Shown one piece after another: positions 1 through 7,929 of a stretch of DNA of 58,322 bases (position 1 is the first letter of the stretch; each line of letters begins with the position of its first letter). The position numbers and the translations under genes are program-made. A model generated the notes under the pieces. That model was given only the letters and a program-made list of their open reading frames with translations, ran no database searches and was not told where the DNA came from. Source of the stretch: Desulfoluna sp. GTDB lineage: Bacteria > Desulfobacterota > Desulfobacteria > Desulfobacterales > Desulfolunaceae. Location of the stretch: NCBI RefSeq assembly GCF_030145185.1, contig NZ_JAQYWB010000037.1:1-58322 (forward strand), given 5' to 3'.

Positions 1-738
1 ACTCTGGAACATCAGATCGAGGGGTACCCCTTTTTCCAGGGCCTGCATCTGGGTGGTGACATGGGCCAGGACCACACACTGGGTGGGAACCTCGTACAGT
101 TCCCTGAAATCGCAGAGGGCGCCCATGACGCGCTGAAAATTCTCGACATTATCTTCCACGGGGTTCACACCAAAACAGGCATCCCCACAGCCAAAGGAGA
201 GGCCCTCTTTGAGTGAGGATAAAATGCCTTCGATGCTGTCTGTGGGATGATTGGGCTGATTTCGATAGGAGACGGTACCGGGTAGGCCAATGGTGGTGTT
301 GCAGTGAGCGGATATTTTGATCTTTTTTGCTGCGTAGACAAGGTCCATGGTAGACATCAGCTTGGCGGCGGCGGCGATCATCTCGCTGGTCAGGCCCCGG
401 CTGAGGTTCAGGAGATCCCCCTGGCGACGGGTTTTGAGAATCGTCTCGCGCAGTTCGGCCACGCTCCAGTTTTTCACTTTCTCATACAAGGTGGTGTTCA
501 AACCATCGTAGATGGCCCGGGTCACTTCGTCCCCCTCATAGGGGATCACCGGGTTTTCGTAAATATCTTTCAGCTGCAGATTAGCGAGGCAAAGCTTGGC
601 AGCCACGCGCTCGGTTGCGGATTCAGCAGCGATACCGGCCAGGGCGTCGCCGGACTTTTCATTGTTGGCTTTCGCCAGGACGTCACGAACCGATGAAAAA
701 GAAAAAATCTTGTCACCGATCTGGCTTCTTAAATTCAC
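1..738 (-). CDS. eutB: Ethanolamine ammonia-lyase large subunit paralog (EutB2), 3' end beyond window
   Basis: The first 246 codons of a second EutB-like protein, cut by the left window edge. It reads in register with the full EutB at 14913-16277, sharing its N-terminal 'AKANNEKSGD' segment, 'SRGLTSEMIAA', 'SAHCNTTIGLPGT' and 'VLAHVTTQM'. These are the AdoCbl-dependent lyase TIM-barrel regions. I chose the GTG at 738 because GGAGG lies 7 nt upstream; another GTG six bases upstream sits too close to that site. EutB normally needs EutC, and whether a second eutC follows cannot be seen. The two copies are clearly diverged rather than a recent duplication, so this one may have another substrate preference or condition of use. 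The family is certain; the specific role is not. Confidence 0.9.
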   Translation of the reverse strand, partial: MNLRSQIGDKIFSFSSVRDVLAKANNEKSGDALAGIAAESATERVAAKLCLANLQLKDIYENPVIPYEGDEVTRAIYDGLNTTLYEKVKNWSVAELRETILKTRRQGDLLNLSRGLTSEMIAAAAKLMSTMDLVYAAKKIKISAHCNTTIGLPGTVSYRNQPNHPTDSIEGILSSLKEGLSFGCGDACFGVNPVEDNVENFQRVMGALCDFRELYEVPTQCVVLAHVTTQMQALEKGVPLDLMFQS

Positions 739-850
739 GTGCACACCTCCTTGCGTTTAACGGACGCATCCGCGTTGACTTACACTCACTCTCTCAAATT
801 GAGGAAGATAGTTTCTTAGATTATCCTTTTATGCTAAAATTTATATCAAT

Positions 851-885
851 GTCGAAGGCCTCACCTGTGACCGCGGGCCTTCGAC
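851..885 (-). terminator. Stem-loop downstream of the HAD lipoprotein gene
   Basis: A perfect 10-bp stem GTCGAAGGCC / GGCCTTCGAC encloses a 15-nt loop and lies in the 208-bp gap between the HAD gene and the second eutB. No U-tract follows on the minus strand, so it is either a weak or Rho-assisted terminator or an mRNA-stabilising hairpin. Confidence 0.45.
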
Positions 886-946
886 AGGTTCCTAAGGCGT
901 ACGCCCCGGATTCAGCCCCGGCGCGTGCGCTTTTCTTTTTTTTCAG

Positions 947-2206
947 TTAGAACTGAGACAGCTGTCCATTTTCTTTAAGGAAGTTCACCACCTTGGTGGG
1001 GGTCTTAAGGGCAGAAGCCTTGGGCGCGAGACGCTTGTTCAGATCTGCCTGGGTGGCAACAAAACCTGGAGATTTCTTGTAAAGCACAGGCTGAATCATC
1101 CAGTTCCCGGGCAGAGAATCGCCGATCTGCTCCACAAGCCCTTTCTGGTACCCCATGGACTCAAGACGGGTGATCCAGAGGCGGTTCTCGGCTCGATCCA
1201 GCATGGGCAGGTCGTTTGAGCTGTCGCCCCCGATAAGAAAGGGACGCTCTTTGGTGATATACTTGATAATGTTGGCCACTTTGCCGAAATATCCGGTGAT
1301 GGGATAAACAACCTGGCTGGTCAATTCGTAGTTGGAGAGCTCTTCACGATCCAGATTCGCGTACTTGGCGTTGCTCTTCACAAGAAGCTGATCTTTGTAA
1401 AGTTTTCCGTCACGCTTGTCTTTCAGGAGAACGTTCACACCGATAACGTGATCGGGCGCAATGGCGATACCCTTACCGAACTTGGCCTCAAGGCGCTTGT
1501 TGAGGTTTTCGGCAACCATCCAGCGAACGGTCCAGATGTTGGAGGCAGAACAGACATACACGTCGTAACCATTTTTAAGCAGGGTGCCATAAAGTTCCAC
1601 CATTTCGGGGTAGAAAAAGGGCATACGATACCCGTTGATCTTGGTCTCTTTCAGATCGGCAGCACCGGAATCCTGGCTGGCAATGTTGTTGCCGAAAGCC
1701 TTCTCACTGAAAGGGATAATCTGATCAGGGGTCATGCCAGCCATGATCTGAACGACCCAGGCGTAGCTGTTGGCGTAAGGAGTCTTCTCACCTTTCTGGT
1801 GCTTGGTAGCTGAGAGAAAATCTTCGTAGAACTCCGGGAGGCTCTCGACGGTATCGAGAGAAACCCTCTTGTCACCGAGGACAAAGGAGGGGGTGATATC
1901 ACGGGAAACCTTCTCCAGTGAGAGCTGCCCGGCTTCCACCATGGCAGCGAAGGTGGCTTCGCCGATATCACGGCAGATGGAGGTGTTATCAAAGTCAAAG
2001 GCGGCCTTTTTGCCCTGGAAGGCATTTTCGGCAATGATTTTTTCCAATCTGGCTTTGACTGCAGGATTCCAGTTGCTCTCTTCAAGCTTGACCACGGGTG
2101 CCTTGGGGGTGGTCTCAACACCCGCCTTAACACCACATCCCGTCAGCAATGTTCCGCCGACGAACAGGGCTCCTACCATCCACGCCATACCTTTCTTGAA
2201 CATCAT
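947..2206 (-). CDS. Periplasmic lipoprotein HAD-family phosphatase
   Basis: A 419-residue protein starting at the ATG at 2206, which has AAGGAG eight bases upstream; the reading frame stays open further 5' but without a site. Residues 1-24 are a lipoprotein signal with lipobox LTGC (Cys24), and Gly at +2 allows outer-membrane sorting. HAD motifs are visible: motif I DFDNT (Asp71/Asp73), motif II 'VCSASN' and motif IV 'GGDSSNDLP' near residue 340. Known relatives of this DxDNT type include periplasmic phosphorylcholine phosphatases and the PHOSPHO1 group acting on phosphoethanolamine and phosphocholine. Its place between pduT and a eutB suggests it frees ethanolamine from phosphoethanolamine outside the cytoplasm. 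That substrate is an inference from context only. Confidence 0.8.
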   Translation of the reverse strand: MMFKKGMAWMVGALFVGGTLLTGCGVKAGVETTPKAPVVKLEESNWNPAVKARLEKIIAENAFQGKKAAFDFDNTSICRDIGEATFAAMVEAGQLSLEKVSRDITPSFVLGDKRVSLDTVESLPEFYEDFLSATKHQKGEKTPYANSYAWVVQIMAGMTPDQIIPFSEKAFGNNIASQDSGAADLKETKINGYRMPFFYPEMVELYGTLLKNGYDVYVCSASNIWTVRWMVAENLNKRLEAKFGKGIAIAPDHVIGVNVLLKDKRDGKLYKDQLLVKSNAKYANLDREELSNYELTSQVVYPITGYFGKVANIIKYITKERPFLIGGDSSNDLPMLDRAENRLWITRLESMGYQKGLVEQIGDSLPGNWMIQPVLYKKSPGFVATQADLNKRLAPKASALKTPTKVVNFLKENGQLSQF

Positions 2207-2361
2207 ACTTAAAACTCCTTTACGATTTAATATTACAGCAGACACACACCCATCCAAACAGGGTGCATGTTCATCAGATTCATCATTCTCGTACGTTCAG
2301 AGTTGTTGTATTTCAGTGAGCCTGAACCACGATACGGGCAGGCATCGAGGTTCAGGTTCAC

Positions 2362-2413
2362 GGGGGAGCCAACGCTCCCCCATGATGCCGGCCGGGCAAA
2401 AGGAGACCCGGCC
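2362..2413 (-). terminator. Double hairpin after pduT
   Basis: On the minus strand two strong stem-loops follow the pduT stop. One has stem GGCCGGG / CCCGGCC (2390-2413). The other has stem GGGGGAGC / GCTCCCCC with loop GTTG (2362-2381). No poly-U follows, so this is probably a Rho-type end or an RNA-stability element at the end of the main BMC transcript. Confidence 0.5.
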
Positions 2414-2421
2414 TGAGCGTC

Positions 2422-2973
2422 CTACATAAGCTGCGCCTTAAGATCATCGCTTGGAGAGGGGATGACCACGTGGTTGTAAACGGGTCCAGAATCGCCCACG
2501 CCCTCAACACCTGCGGCAACAGAGGCCTTTACGGAGCCCACATCGCCGGTCATGGTAACAAAGGATTTCCCCGCAAGTCCGGCGGCAAAACGGATCTCAA
2601 TAAGGTCTACCTGGCCGGCCTTGGCAGCGGCGTCGGCGGCGACAATACAGGCCGCCACGGTATAGGTCTCGATGACACCCAGAGCATTAATCCGGGGCAC
2701 AATGGTGACGCCAGAGAGGGCGGGCAGCACCATGGGATGGATGCTGGGGATAACAAACCAGTCGATGACCAGGTCGCTTCCCATCTCACGGCCTGCGGCC
2801 ACGGAGCTTTTGACGGAGCCGGTGTCACCGGCCACCATCACCAGGTACCGTCCGGGACAGGTGGGACGGGCCATCACCAGGTCCACGGTGGCGGCCTTGC
2901 TCATCTCGTCTGCGACCTGAATGCCCAGGGCGATGCTGTTGAGTTCCACCACACCGATCGTTCTGTAATTCAT
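2422..2973 (-). CDS. pduT: Tandem-domain BMC-T shell protein, PduT-like
   Basis: 183 residues with two BMC folds in tandem (about 1-90 and 95-183), each with the typical 'GDxGSVKASVAAG' helix. The N-terminal half has 'TCPGRYL' with Cys39, at the position where PduT of the propanediol microcompartment binds a [4Fe-4S] cluster in the central pore of the trimer. It lies directly downstream of pduS, as in pdu loci, where PduS and PduT are thought to pass electrons through the shell. Start ATG at 2973. A second PduT-like gene is at 7048-7593. The cluster ligand is inferred from alignment by eye to the remembered PduT sequence. Confidence 0.9.
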   Translation of the reverse strand: MNYRTIGVVELNSIALGIQVADEMSKAATVDLVMARPTCPGRYLVMVAGDTGSVKSSVAAGREMGSDLVIDWFVIPSIHPMVLPALSGVTIVPRINALGVIETYTVAACIVAADAAAKAGQVDLIEIRFAAGLAGKSFVTMTGDVGSVKASVAAGVEGVGDSGPVYNHVVIPSPSDDLKAQLM

Positions 2974-3045
2974 ACGCTTACCTCTTTATTTTCTAAAACC
3001 GGATCACCCGGCCTCTATCCATTTAAAAAGACGAACGGTGTCGCC

Positions 3046-4377
3046 CTACCCTCTTGAGATCCTCACCACGCCGCCCTCAACCGAGGTGACGATACCGTCA
3101 ATACTGGCGTGGACCCGGGCTCCCAGGGCACCCTCGGGAATCTCGCCGATCAGGTCCCCTTTGGCCACACGGTCGCCCTCTTTCACCAGGCACTGGGCCG
3201 GAGCACCGATATGCTGGGAAAGTGGAATGGCGACACGTTCAGGCACGAAGGCCTCTTCGGGCATCCCTGGGTGGGTGTCGTACTTCAACACATCCAGGCG
3301 CTGCATCAATCGCTTGGTGGGCACGTAGCGGACATCGCGCATGGGATGGTTGGTCGGTTCTTCACCGGTGCCCTCCCAACGAATGCCCTCTTTCATGAGC
3401 TCTTTCTTGATGAGCATGTTCACTTCACGAGGTGAAATCCCCATGGGGCAGGCGAATTTTTCGCAAATACCGCACTCACAACAAAGGAGGGCTTCCCTGC
3501 GCGCTCTGGGATCCTGCACCAAAGCGGAGAGGGACCGCATCAGCTTATGGGGGTGAATGGAGTGCCCCAAAAGATTTCGCGGACAGAGCTCGGTGCAGTG
3601 GGTGCACTGGCAGCAGACGGTGCCGGTAATGCGCTTGAGGGCTTCCGGGTCCTTGATCTTGCCCTTGACCACGTTATGCTCGGGGTCCAGAACAATGAGG
3701 CCACTGGTGACTTTGGTAACGGACTGATTCGTGTCGGGAAGCACGCGCCCCATCATGGGCCCGCCGTCCACCACCCGATACTCGGGAATTTTCGAACCGC
3801 CGGCAAAGTCGAGAAGATCGGAGACGATGGTGCCCACGGGAACCTTGACCACCATATCCCGGCCCACTTCCCCTGTGACCGTCACGTAACGCTCGGTCAG
3901 CGGAACCTCTTTCATGGCATGGGCCACGTTGTAGAGGGACTCCACGTTGCTCACCACCACACCGACCTGAAGAGGAATCCCGGCCTCGGGCACGGTGCGA
4001 CCGGTGACCTCACGGACGAGGACCTGCTCATCCCCTGCGGGATAAAAATCCCGCAGCTCAAAGACTTCAAGGCGACCGGTGATGTCTTTGGCCACGGCGG
4101 CTTTCACCGACTCCATGGCATGGGCATGCTTGCCCTTGAGGCAGATCACGCCCCGCTTGGCGCCCGTGGCATCGAGGACAGTGTTGAGCCCCTCCACGAG
4201 AACATCCACCTCGTGCTCCATGATGTAGGGATCACTCATGAGCAGGGGCTCACAGGAGGCACCGTTCACCAGAACGGTGTCCACCTCGGCATTGATCTTG
4301 ACATGCGTCGGGAACCCGGCGCCGCCGGCGCCTACCACGCCGGCCTGTTTTACCTTCTCTACAATCTGATCTTTCAT
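3046..4377 (-). CDS. pduS: PduS-like (RnfC-type) corrin reductase / electron-transfer flavoprotein
   Basis: 443 residues. The N-terminus has the glycine-rich 'GAGGAGFPTHVK' of RnfC/NuoF-type FMN/NADH-binding domains, followed by a SLBB-like region. Two cysteine motifs of ferredoxin type follow in the last third, 'CCQCTHCTELCP' and 'CCECGICEKFACP', suited to two [4Fe-4S] clusters. The C-terminus (about 390-443) is a biotinyl/barrel-sandwich-like domain, 'VKEGDRVAKGDLIGE'. PduS reduces cob(III)alamin so that the adenosyltransferase can make AdoCbl, and it interacts with PduT. An in-frame TTG lies four codons upstream, but the ATG at 4377 is the more natural start. The gene is followed by pduT and preceded by eutG. 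Confidence 0.9.
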   Translation of the reverse strand: MKDQIVEKVKQAGVVGAGGAGFPTHVKINAEVDTVLVNGASCEPLLMSDPYIMEHEVDVLVEGLNTVLDATGAKRGVICLKGKHAHAMESVKAAVAKDITGRLEVFELRDFYPAGDEQVLVREVTGRTVPEAGIPLQVGVVVSNVESLYNVAHAMKEVPLTERYVTVTGEVGRDMVVKVPVGTIVSDLLDFAGGSKIPEYRVVDGGPMMGRVLPDTNQSVTKVTSGLIVLDPEHNVVKGKIKDPEALKRITGTVCCQCTHCTELCPRNLLGHSIHPHKLMRSLSALVQDPRARREALLCCECGICEKFACPMGISPREVNMLIKKELMKEGIRWEGTGEEPTNHPMRDVRYVPTKRLMQRLDVLKYDTHPGMPEEAFVPERVAIPLSQHIGAPAQCLVKEGDRVAKGDLIGEIPEGALGARVHASIDGIVTSVEGGVVRISRG

Positions 4378-4406
4378 ATGAAATTCCAATGGTTGATCTT
4401 GCCTTA

Positions 4407-5522
4407 TTAATACGCTTTTCGAAGCAACTGCCGAAGGTCCCTCAGGGAAGGACGCCGCGGGTTGGTTCCGGTGCAGGCATCATCCATGGCATGCCGGGCC
4501 ATGGTCTCAAGAGAGTCCTGAAAGTCGCCCTCATTGATCCCCAAGCCACTGATCCTGTTGGGGATATCCATCTGGCTGTTGAGCCATCGCACCGCTTCGA
4601 TCAAACTCTCGTTGCCCTGTTCCACGGTCTCACAGGGGAGCCCGAGTTTCCTGGCGATGGTTCGATATCGATCCCGCACGTCAAAGCTGTTAAAGCGGAT
4701 AACGTAGGGAAGGATCACGGCATTGGCTTTGCCATGGGGGATATGAAACAGCCCGCCCAGGGTGTGGGCGATGCTGTGGGTCACACCGAGGCCGCTGTTG
4801 TTGAAGGCCATCCCCGCCATGCAGGAGGCCAGAAGCATATTCTGGCGCGCCTCCATGTCATCCCCGTTGCGATAACACCGGAGAAGATACCGGAATACAT
4901 ACTTGATGGCGTGCACAGCGTAGAGGTCGGTGAAGGCGTTGGCTGGAGTCGAGACAAAAGCCTCCAGGGCATGAGAAAGGACATCCATCCCGGTGGCAGC
5001 GGTCACCGACGGAGGCACAGACCGGGTAAAGCGCGCGTCCAGCACCGCCATGTCCGGAACAATGAGATCATCCATGAGGGGAATCTTCATCTGCTGCTCG
5101 GTGTCGGTGATCACGGTGACCGCGGTCACTTCAGAGCCGGTGCCGCTGGTGGTGGGAACGACCACCAGCTGGGGCTTGCCCTTGGAAGGGTCGGCTTTGT
5201 AGGCGAAATACATAATCGCCTTGGCCGCATCAATGGACGAGCCACCCCCTAAGGCAATGATCAAATCCGCGCCATCGGCCAGAAAATTGACCGTGCCTTT
5301 TATTACCGTTTCAAGGGAAGGATCCGGCTCCACCTTATCGTAAACGCTGCTGCTGATGTTTGCACGTTCCAGCCCACTGATAATGCGGTCGGCAAACCCT
5401 ATCTTCACCATAAAGGGATCGGTGACGATAAAGGCGTGCCGCCCCGTCAATTTCTCCAAGGTGTTGATGGCATTTTCGCCGTAGCAAATCTGGGTGCGTC
5501 CGTTAAATTGGGTCACGGTCAA
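4407..5522 (-). CDS. eutG: Iron-containing alcohol dehydrogenase (EutG/PduQ type)
   Basis: 371 residues of the group III metal-dependent alcohol dehydrogenase family. The NAD-binding 'ALGGGSSIDAAKA' loop and the metal-binding stretch 'HALEAF ... HSIAHTLGG ... HIPHGKANA' are all intact. It would reduce part of the acetaldehyde to ethanol and recycle NADH inside the compartment, paired with EutE. It is followed 29 bp later by pduS and preceded 11 bp upstream by eutQ, so these genes form one transcript. It lacks the extra aldehyde dehydrogenase domain of AdhE. The exact alcohol specificity cannot be read from sequence. Confidence 0.92.
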   Translation of the reverse strand: MTVTQFNGRTQICYGENAINTLEKLTGRHAFIVTDPFMVKIGFADRIISGLERANISSSVYDKVEPDPSLETVIKGTVNFLADGADLIIALGGGSSIDAAKAIMYFAYKADPSKGKPQLVVVPTTSGTGSEVTAVTVITDTEQQMKIPLMDDLIVPDMAVLDARFTRSVPPSVTAATGMDVLSHALEAFVSTPANAFTDLYAVHAIKYVFRYLLRCYRNGDDMEARQNMLLASCMAGMAFNNSGLGVTHSIAHTLGGLFHIPHGKANAVILPYVIRFNSFDVRDRYRTIARKLGLPCETVEQGNESLIEAVRWLNSQMDIPNRISGLGINEGDFQDSLETMARHAMDDACTGTNPRRPSLRDLRQLLRKAY

Positions 5523-5533
5523 ACTCCTTAAGC

Positions 5534-5986
5534 TTACTGCTCTTCCCAGTTGGCGGGATAGGTAACGTACATGAACCGTGCGTACTCAGGCACACTGAAA
5601 GCGATGGAGGTGTCTTTGGGAATAAAGATGATATCCCCTTTATTTCCAACGATCTTGCGGCCGTCGATAACAATCTCCAGGGTGCCGTCGATGATGTAAT
5701 CCACTTCATCGTACTTCAGCGTCCAATCAAAGGAGGTGGTCTTCATCTCCATAACGCCGCATCCAAGACGGGGGCTCTCGTCAAGTGTGACGATATCCGA
5801 AAGCAGAACCTGGTCGCCGGCTTTGCCGGTATCAAAAGGAGCGGGCTTCACGGTGCTGGTTTTCACACAGAGAACGCCGCTTTTTTTATCCACGACCTTC
5901 TCAAATGCCGGAGTATTCGCTCCGCCCAACTGCTCAGACACAACTTTTCGAATCAGCTCTTCAAGGACTTTTTCGTTAATATCCAT
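5534..5986 (-). CDS. eutQ: EutQ-like cupin (acetate kinase-like)
   Basis: 150 residues. Residues 1-20 (MDINEKVLEELIRKVVSEQL) form an amphipathic helix of the type used as a BMC encapsulation peptide. The rest is a single RmlC-like cupin with 'YDEVDYIIDGTLEIVIDG' and 'GDIIFIPKDTSIAFSVP'. EutQ proteins are associated with ethanolamine microcompartments, and acetate kinase activity has been reported for the family. Together with PduL this would yield ATP from acetyl phosphate. AAGGAG lies upstream of the ATG at 5986. First gene after the palindromic element at 6080-6292. Confidence 0.9.
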   Translation of the reverse strand: MDINEKVLEELIRKVVSEQLGGANTPAFEKVVDKKSGVLCVKTSTVKPAPFDTGKAGDQVLLSDIVTLDESPRLGCGVMEMKTTSFDWTLKYDEVDYIIDGTLEIVIDGRKIVGNKGDIIFIPKDTSIAFSVPEYARFMYVTYPANWEEQ

Positions 5987-6079
5987 TTTGAACTCCTTTT
6001 CCGCCTCAGCGGTCCACTCAAAGTGAATGATTTTCCACTTTTGGTTGGCATATTTTCAGGGGGTGCGGTCTTTCGTTCC

Positions 6080-6292
6080 CCTTTGCTTGTCTGGAGAGAG
6101 GGATAAACACGTTTAATAAAACTTGTTCTTGGTTCTTCGTTCTTCGTTCAAGGTATTCGCTTCGCTCATGGCCAAATTTGTAAACGTCGAAGCATATGAA
6201 CTCATCACTCTTCTTTTTTGTGACGGAGCGCAGCGACTCCTCAACCAAGCACCAAGAACGAATGCTTATCGCCCTCTCCAGGCAAACAAAGG
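6080..6292. mobile_element. Palindromic (MITE-like) intergenic element
   Basis: This fills most of the 343-bp gene-free stretch between eutQ and eutM2. Its ends are inverted copies of about 29 bp: CCTTTGCTTGTCTGGAGAG... on the left and CCTTTGTTTGCCTGGAGAG... on the right arm read in reverse. Complementarity continues inward with mismatches, for example TTCGCTTCGCTC against GTCGCTGCGCTC, so a transcript could fold into one long imperfect hairpin. No transposase is present. A 100-codon ORF inside it is not a gene. Confidence 0.6.
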
Positions 6293-6329
6293 CGGCGGCA
6301 CACACAACCTGTGCCGCCACCCGAAAAGC

Positions 6330-6608
6330 TTAGGCTTCCTTCTTTTTGGGAAGAATCAGCTCCACTTCTGAGTGAGGACGGGGAATCACATGAACGCTGA
6401 TGAGCTCACCCACACGGTCGGCAGCGGCGGCGCCTGCATCGGTGGCTGCCTTGACGGCGCCTACGTCACCACGAACCATAACCGTTACAAGACCAGACCC
6501 GACCTGCTCACGGCCCACCAGTTCAACGTTGGCTGCTTTGACCATGGCGTCCGCTGCTTCGATGGCGCCTACAAGACCTTTGGTTTCAACCATTCCAAGT
6601 GCTTTCAT
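6330..6608 (-). CDS. eutM: BMC-H hexameric shell protein (EutM/PduA-like), copy 2
   Basis: 92 residues forming one Pfam BMC domain, nearly identical over most of its length to the copy at 10817-11101. It begins '[20 protein letters not shown]' and ends '[23 protein letters not shown]'. Such proteins tile as hexamers to form the flat facets of the shell and carry a small central pore. GGAGG lies directly upstream of the ATG, and a stem-loop at 6684-6717 precedes the gene, which may protect or separately express this segment. The likely role is bulk shell; divergence from copy 1 is confined mainly to the termini. Confidence 0.95.
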   Translation of the reverse strand: MKALGMVETKGLVGAIEAADAMVKAANVELVGREQVGSGLVTVMVRGDVGAVKAATDAGAAAADRVGELISVHVIPRPHSEVELILPKKKEA

Positions 6609-6683
6609 ATTCTCTCCTCCTTAAAAAATAGGTATTTTCTGCTGTTAAATTATGATGCCTGCATCAGCATGACGCTGAAAATA

Positions 6684-6717
6684 TCTTGCGAAGGGGACCA
6701 CCCCCCTATCCGCAAGA
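6684..6717 (-). promoter_or_regulatory. Stem-loop upstream of eutM2
   Basis: On the minus strand TCTTGCG / CGCAAGA encloses an inner stem AGGGG / CCCCT with a GGTGGT hexaloop. The U-run is weak (ATATTTT). This is probably an mRNA processing or attenuation structure between the small gene at 6728 and eutM2. The loop lacks the A at position 1 expected for an ANTAR target. Confidence 0.45.
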
Positions 6718-6727
6718 ACCATTTCAA

Positions 6728-7006
6728 TTATGCGTTTTCCTTGATTATCTCAACGACCTTGCCACTAACCGCCTTCACCTGTGCTTCATCGGTGATGCCA
6801 TACTCTTTTTTCAAGAGTGCAGCGACGGTGGCTTCAAGCTGATCTTCTTCCGATCTCTCCGGCTTCGCCCCATAGACTATGGTCACGCCTTTGTTCCGTA
6901 AAAAATCTTTGGCGCCGGGGGTAAGGATAATCGAGCCATCCATGTAGAAGTTACCGCCACAGACGAGCGTTTCCACGTCCTTTTCGCTCACAAGTTTCTT
7001 TGCCAT
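6728..7006 (-). CDS. Small BMC-locus protein resembling the N-terminal domain of EutT
   Basis: 92 residues. Residues 1-46, notably 'ILTPGAKDFLRNKGVTIVYG', match the pattern at the start of EutT ('ILTPSASQLLGEKGVKVVRG' in the EutT at 10052-10810). Residues 50-92 are helical and charged, 'LEATVAALLKKEYGITDEAQVKAVSGKVVEIIKENA', somewhat like an encapsulation helix. There is no catalytic adenosyltransferase domain. It could be a scaffolding or binding module that shares the EutT N-terminal fold. No function is assigned. Confidence 0.7.
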   Translation of the reverse strand: MAKKLVSEKDVETLVCGGNFYMDGSIILTPGAKDFLRNKGVTIVYGAKPERSEEDQLEATVAALLKKEYGITDEAQVKAVSGKVVEIIKENA

Positions 7007-7047
7007 AATTTACCTCGTTATTTTTGCGATCCGCCCGTAAACTTAAG

Positions 7048-7593
7048 CTACGAACGCCTCACCAACGCGTTGACGACCGAGGAGTCGGGCGAGGGAATCA
7101 CCACTGCCTCCACAAGGTCTTTTCCAAGGGTCTCTCTTGCCGCGGCAATCGACTCCTCCACGGAGGCCACATCACCCGTCATCACAAAATAGGATTTCCC
7201 GTTGATACCGTTTCCCGTCACAATCCTCGCAAGGAAGGCGGTGGATCGTTTAACGGCTTGATCGGCCGCTGCGACCCCCGAGGAGGCCGTCCGGCACTCC
7301 ACCACGCCGATGGCGCCGTGGCCGGAGACAGAAAGGCTTCGTTTCAGGGCCTCGACCACCTCGGGCGAGATGCCCCCGATGGTATAACTTCCCGCCAGGG
7401 CATACCCAGCCTCTTCGGCAGCTTTGACCGAGGTGGCCACAGATTCACGATCGCCCGAAACATAAATCATAAAGCGCCCGGAGCAGATGGTTCCCGCCTT
7501 CACCAGGGTCACCCCGGCAGCTTTCACCATAATATCGGCCAGAACGGCCCCTGCCGCGATGCTTCTGCTCTCTATGAGTCCCAGCGAATCCAT
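7048..7593 (-). CDS. pduT: Tandem-domain BMC-T shell protein, PduT-like copy 2
   Basis: 181 residues, two BMC domains (about 1-88 and 92-181; the second starts 'AIGVVECRTASSGVAAAD'). 'TICSGRF' places Cys37 at the PduT pore-cluster position, so this trimer may also hold an iron-sulfur centre. It starts three bases after the eutN stop, so the two vertex/facet genes are tightly coupled. Having two cysteine-bearing PduT-like proteins in an ethanolamine locus is unusual and points to more than one redox pore. The family call is firm; cluster binding is inferred. Confidence 0.88.
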   Translation of the reverse strand: MDSLGLIESRSIAAGAVLADIMVKAAGVTLVKAGTICSGRFMIYVSGDRESVATSVKAAEEAGYALAGSYTIGGISPEVVEALKRSLSVSGHGAIGVVECRTASSGVAAADQAVKRSTAFLARIVTGNGINGKSYFVMTGDVASVEESIAAARETLGKDLVEAVVIPSPDSSVVNALVRRS

Positions 7594-7596
7594 GCT

Positions 7597-7872
7597 CTAT
7601 ACCCCTTCCTGAACCTCGACCTCATCGATAATTCCGACGATGGTGGCGTCCACAGGTGCATCGGTAATGTGCCCTGCGTTTCGGGCAGAACTTCCGGTGG
7701 CCACCAAAACGCGATCCCCGATGCCTGCACCAATAAAATCAACGGCTACCAGACTATCAAGTTCCTCATTGGTGCTGGCGTCCAGACGCCTGACCACCAT
7801 CAATTTCATTCCGGTCAGGCCCTCTTCCTTCCGAGTGGCCCATACATTTCCGATCACTTTGCCAACGATCAT
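7597..7872 (-). CDS. eutN: BMC-P pentameric vertex protein
   Basis: 91 residues of the EutN/CcmL family, with the diagnostic N-terminus 'MIVGKVIGNVWATRKEEGL' and 'GDRVLVATGSSARNAG', ending '...DATIVGIIDEVEV'. Pentamers of this family cap the vertices of the polyhedral shell. This is the only BMC-P gene visible here, which is enough for closure. It is followed after 3 bp by the PduT-like copy 2. Confidence 0.95.
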   Translation of the reverse strand: MIVGKVIGNVWATRKEEGLTGMKLMVVRRLDASTNEELDSLVAVDFIGAGIGDRVLVATGSSARNAGHITDAPVDATIVGIIDEVEVQEGV

Positions 7873-7929
7873 CTTCGTCGCCTCATTGTCTTGGGTTTGG
7901 GTCGAGCCTCAAAAAGGCCCTTTCCCGAG

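Noticed and set aside
6018-6320. 100-codon ORF between eutM2 and eutQ
   Set aside because: It runs through both arms of the palindromic element and has no protein features.
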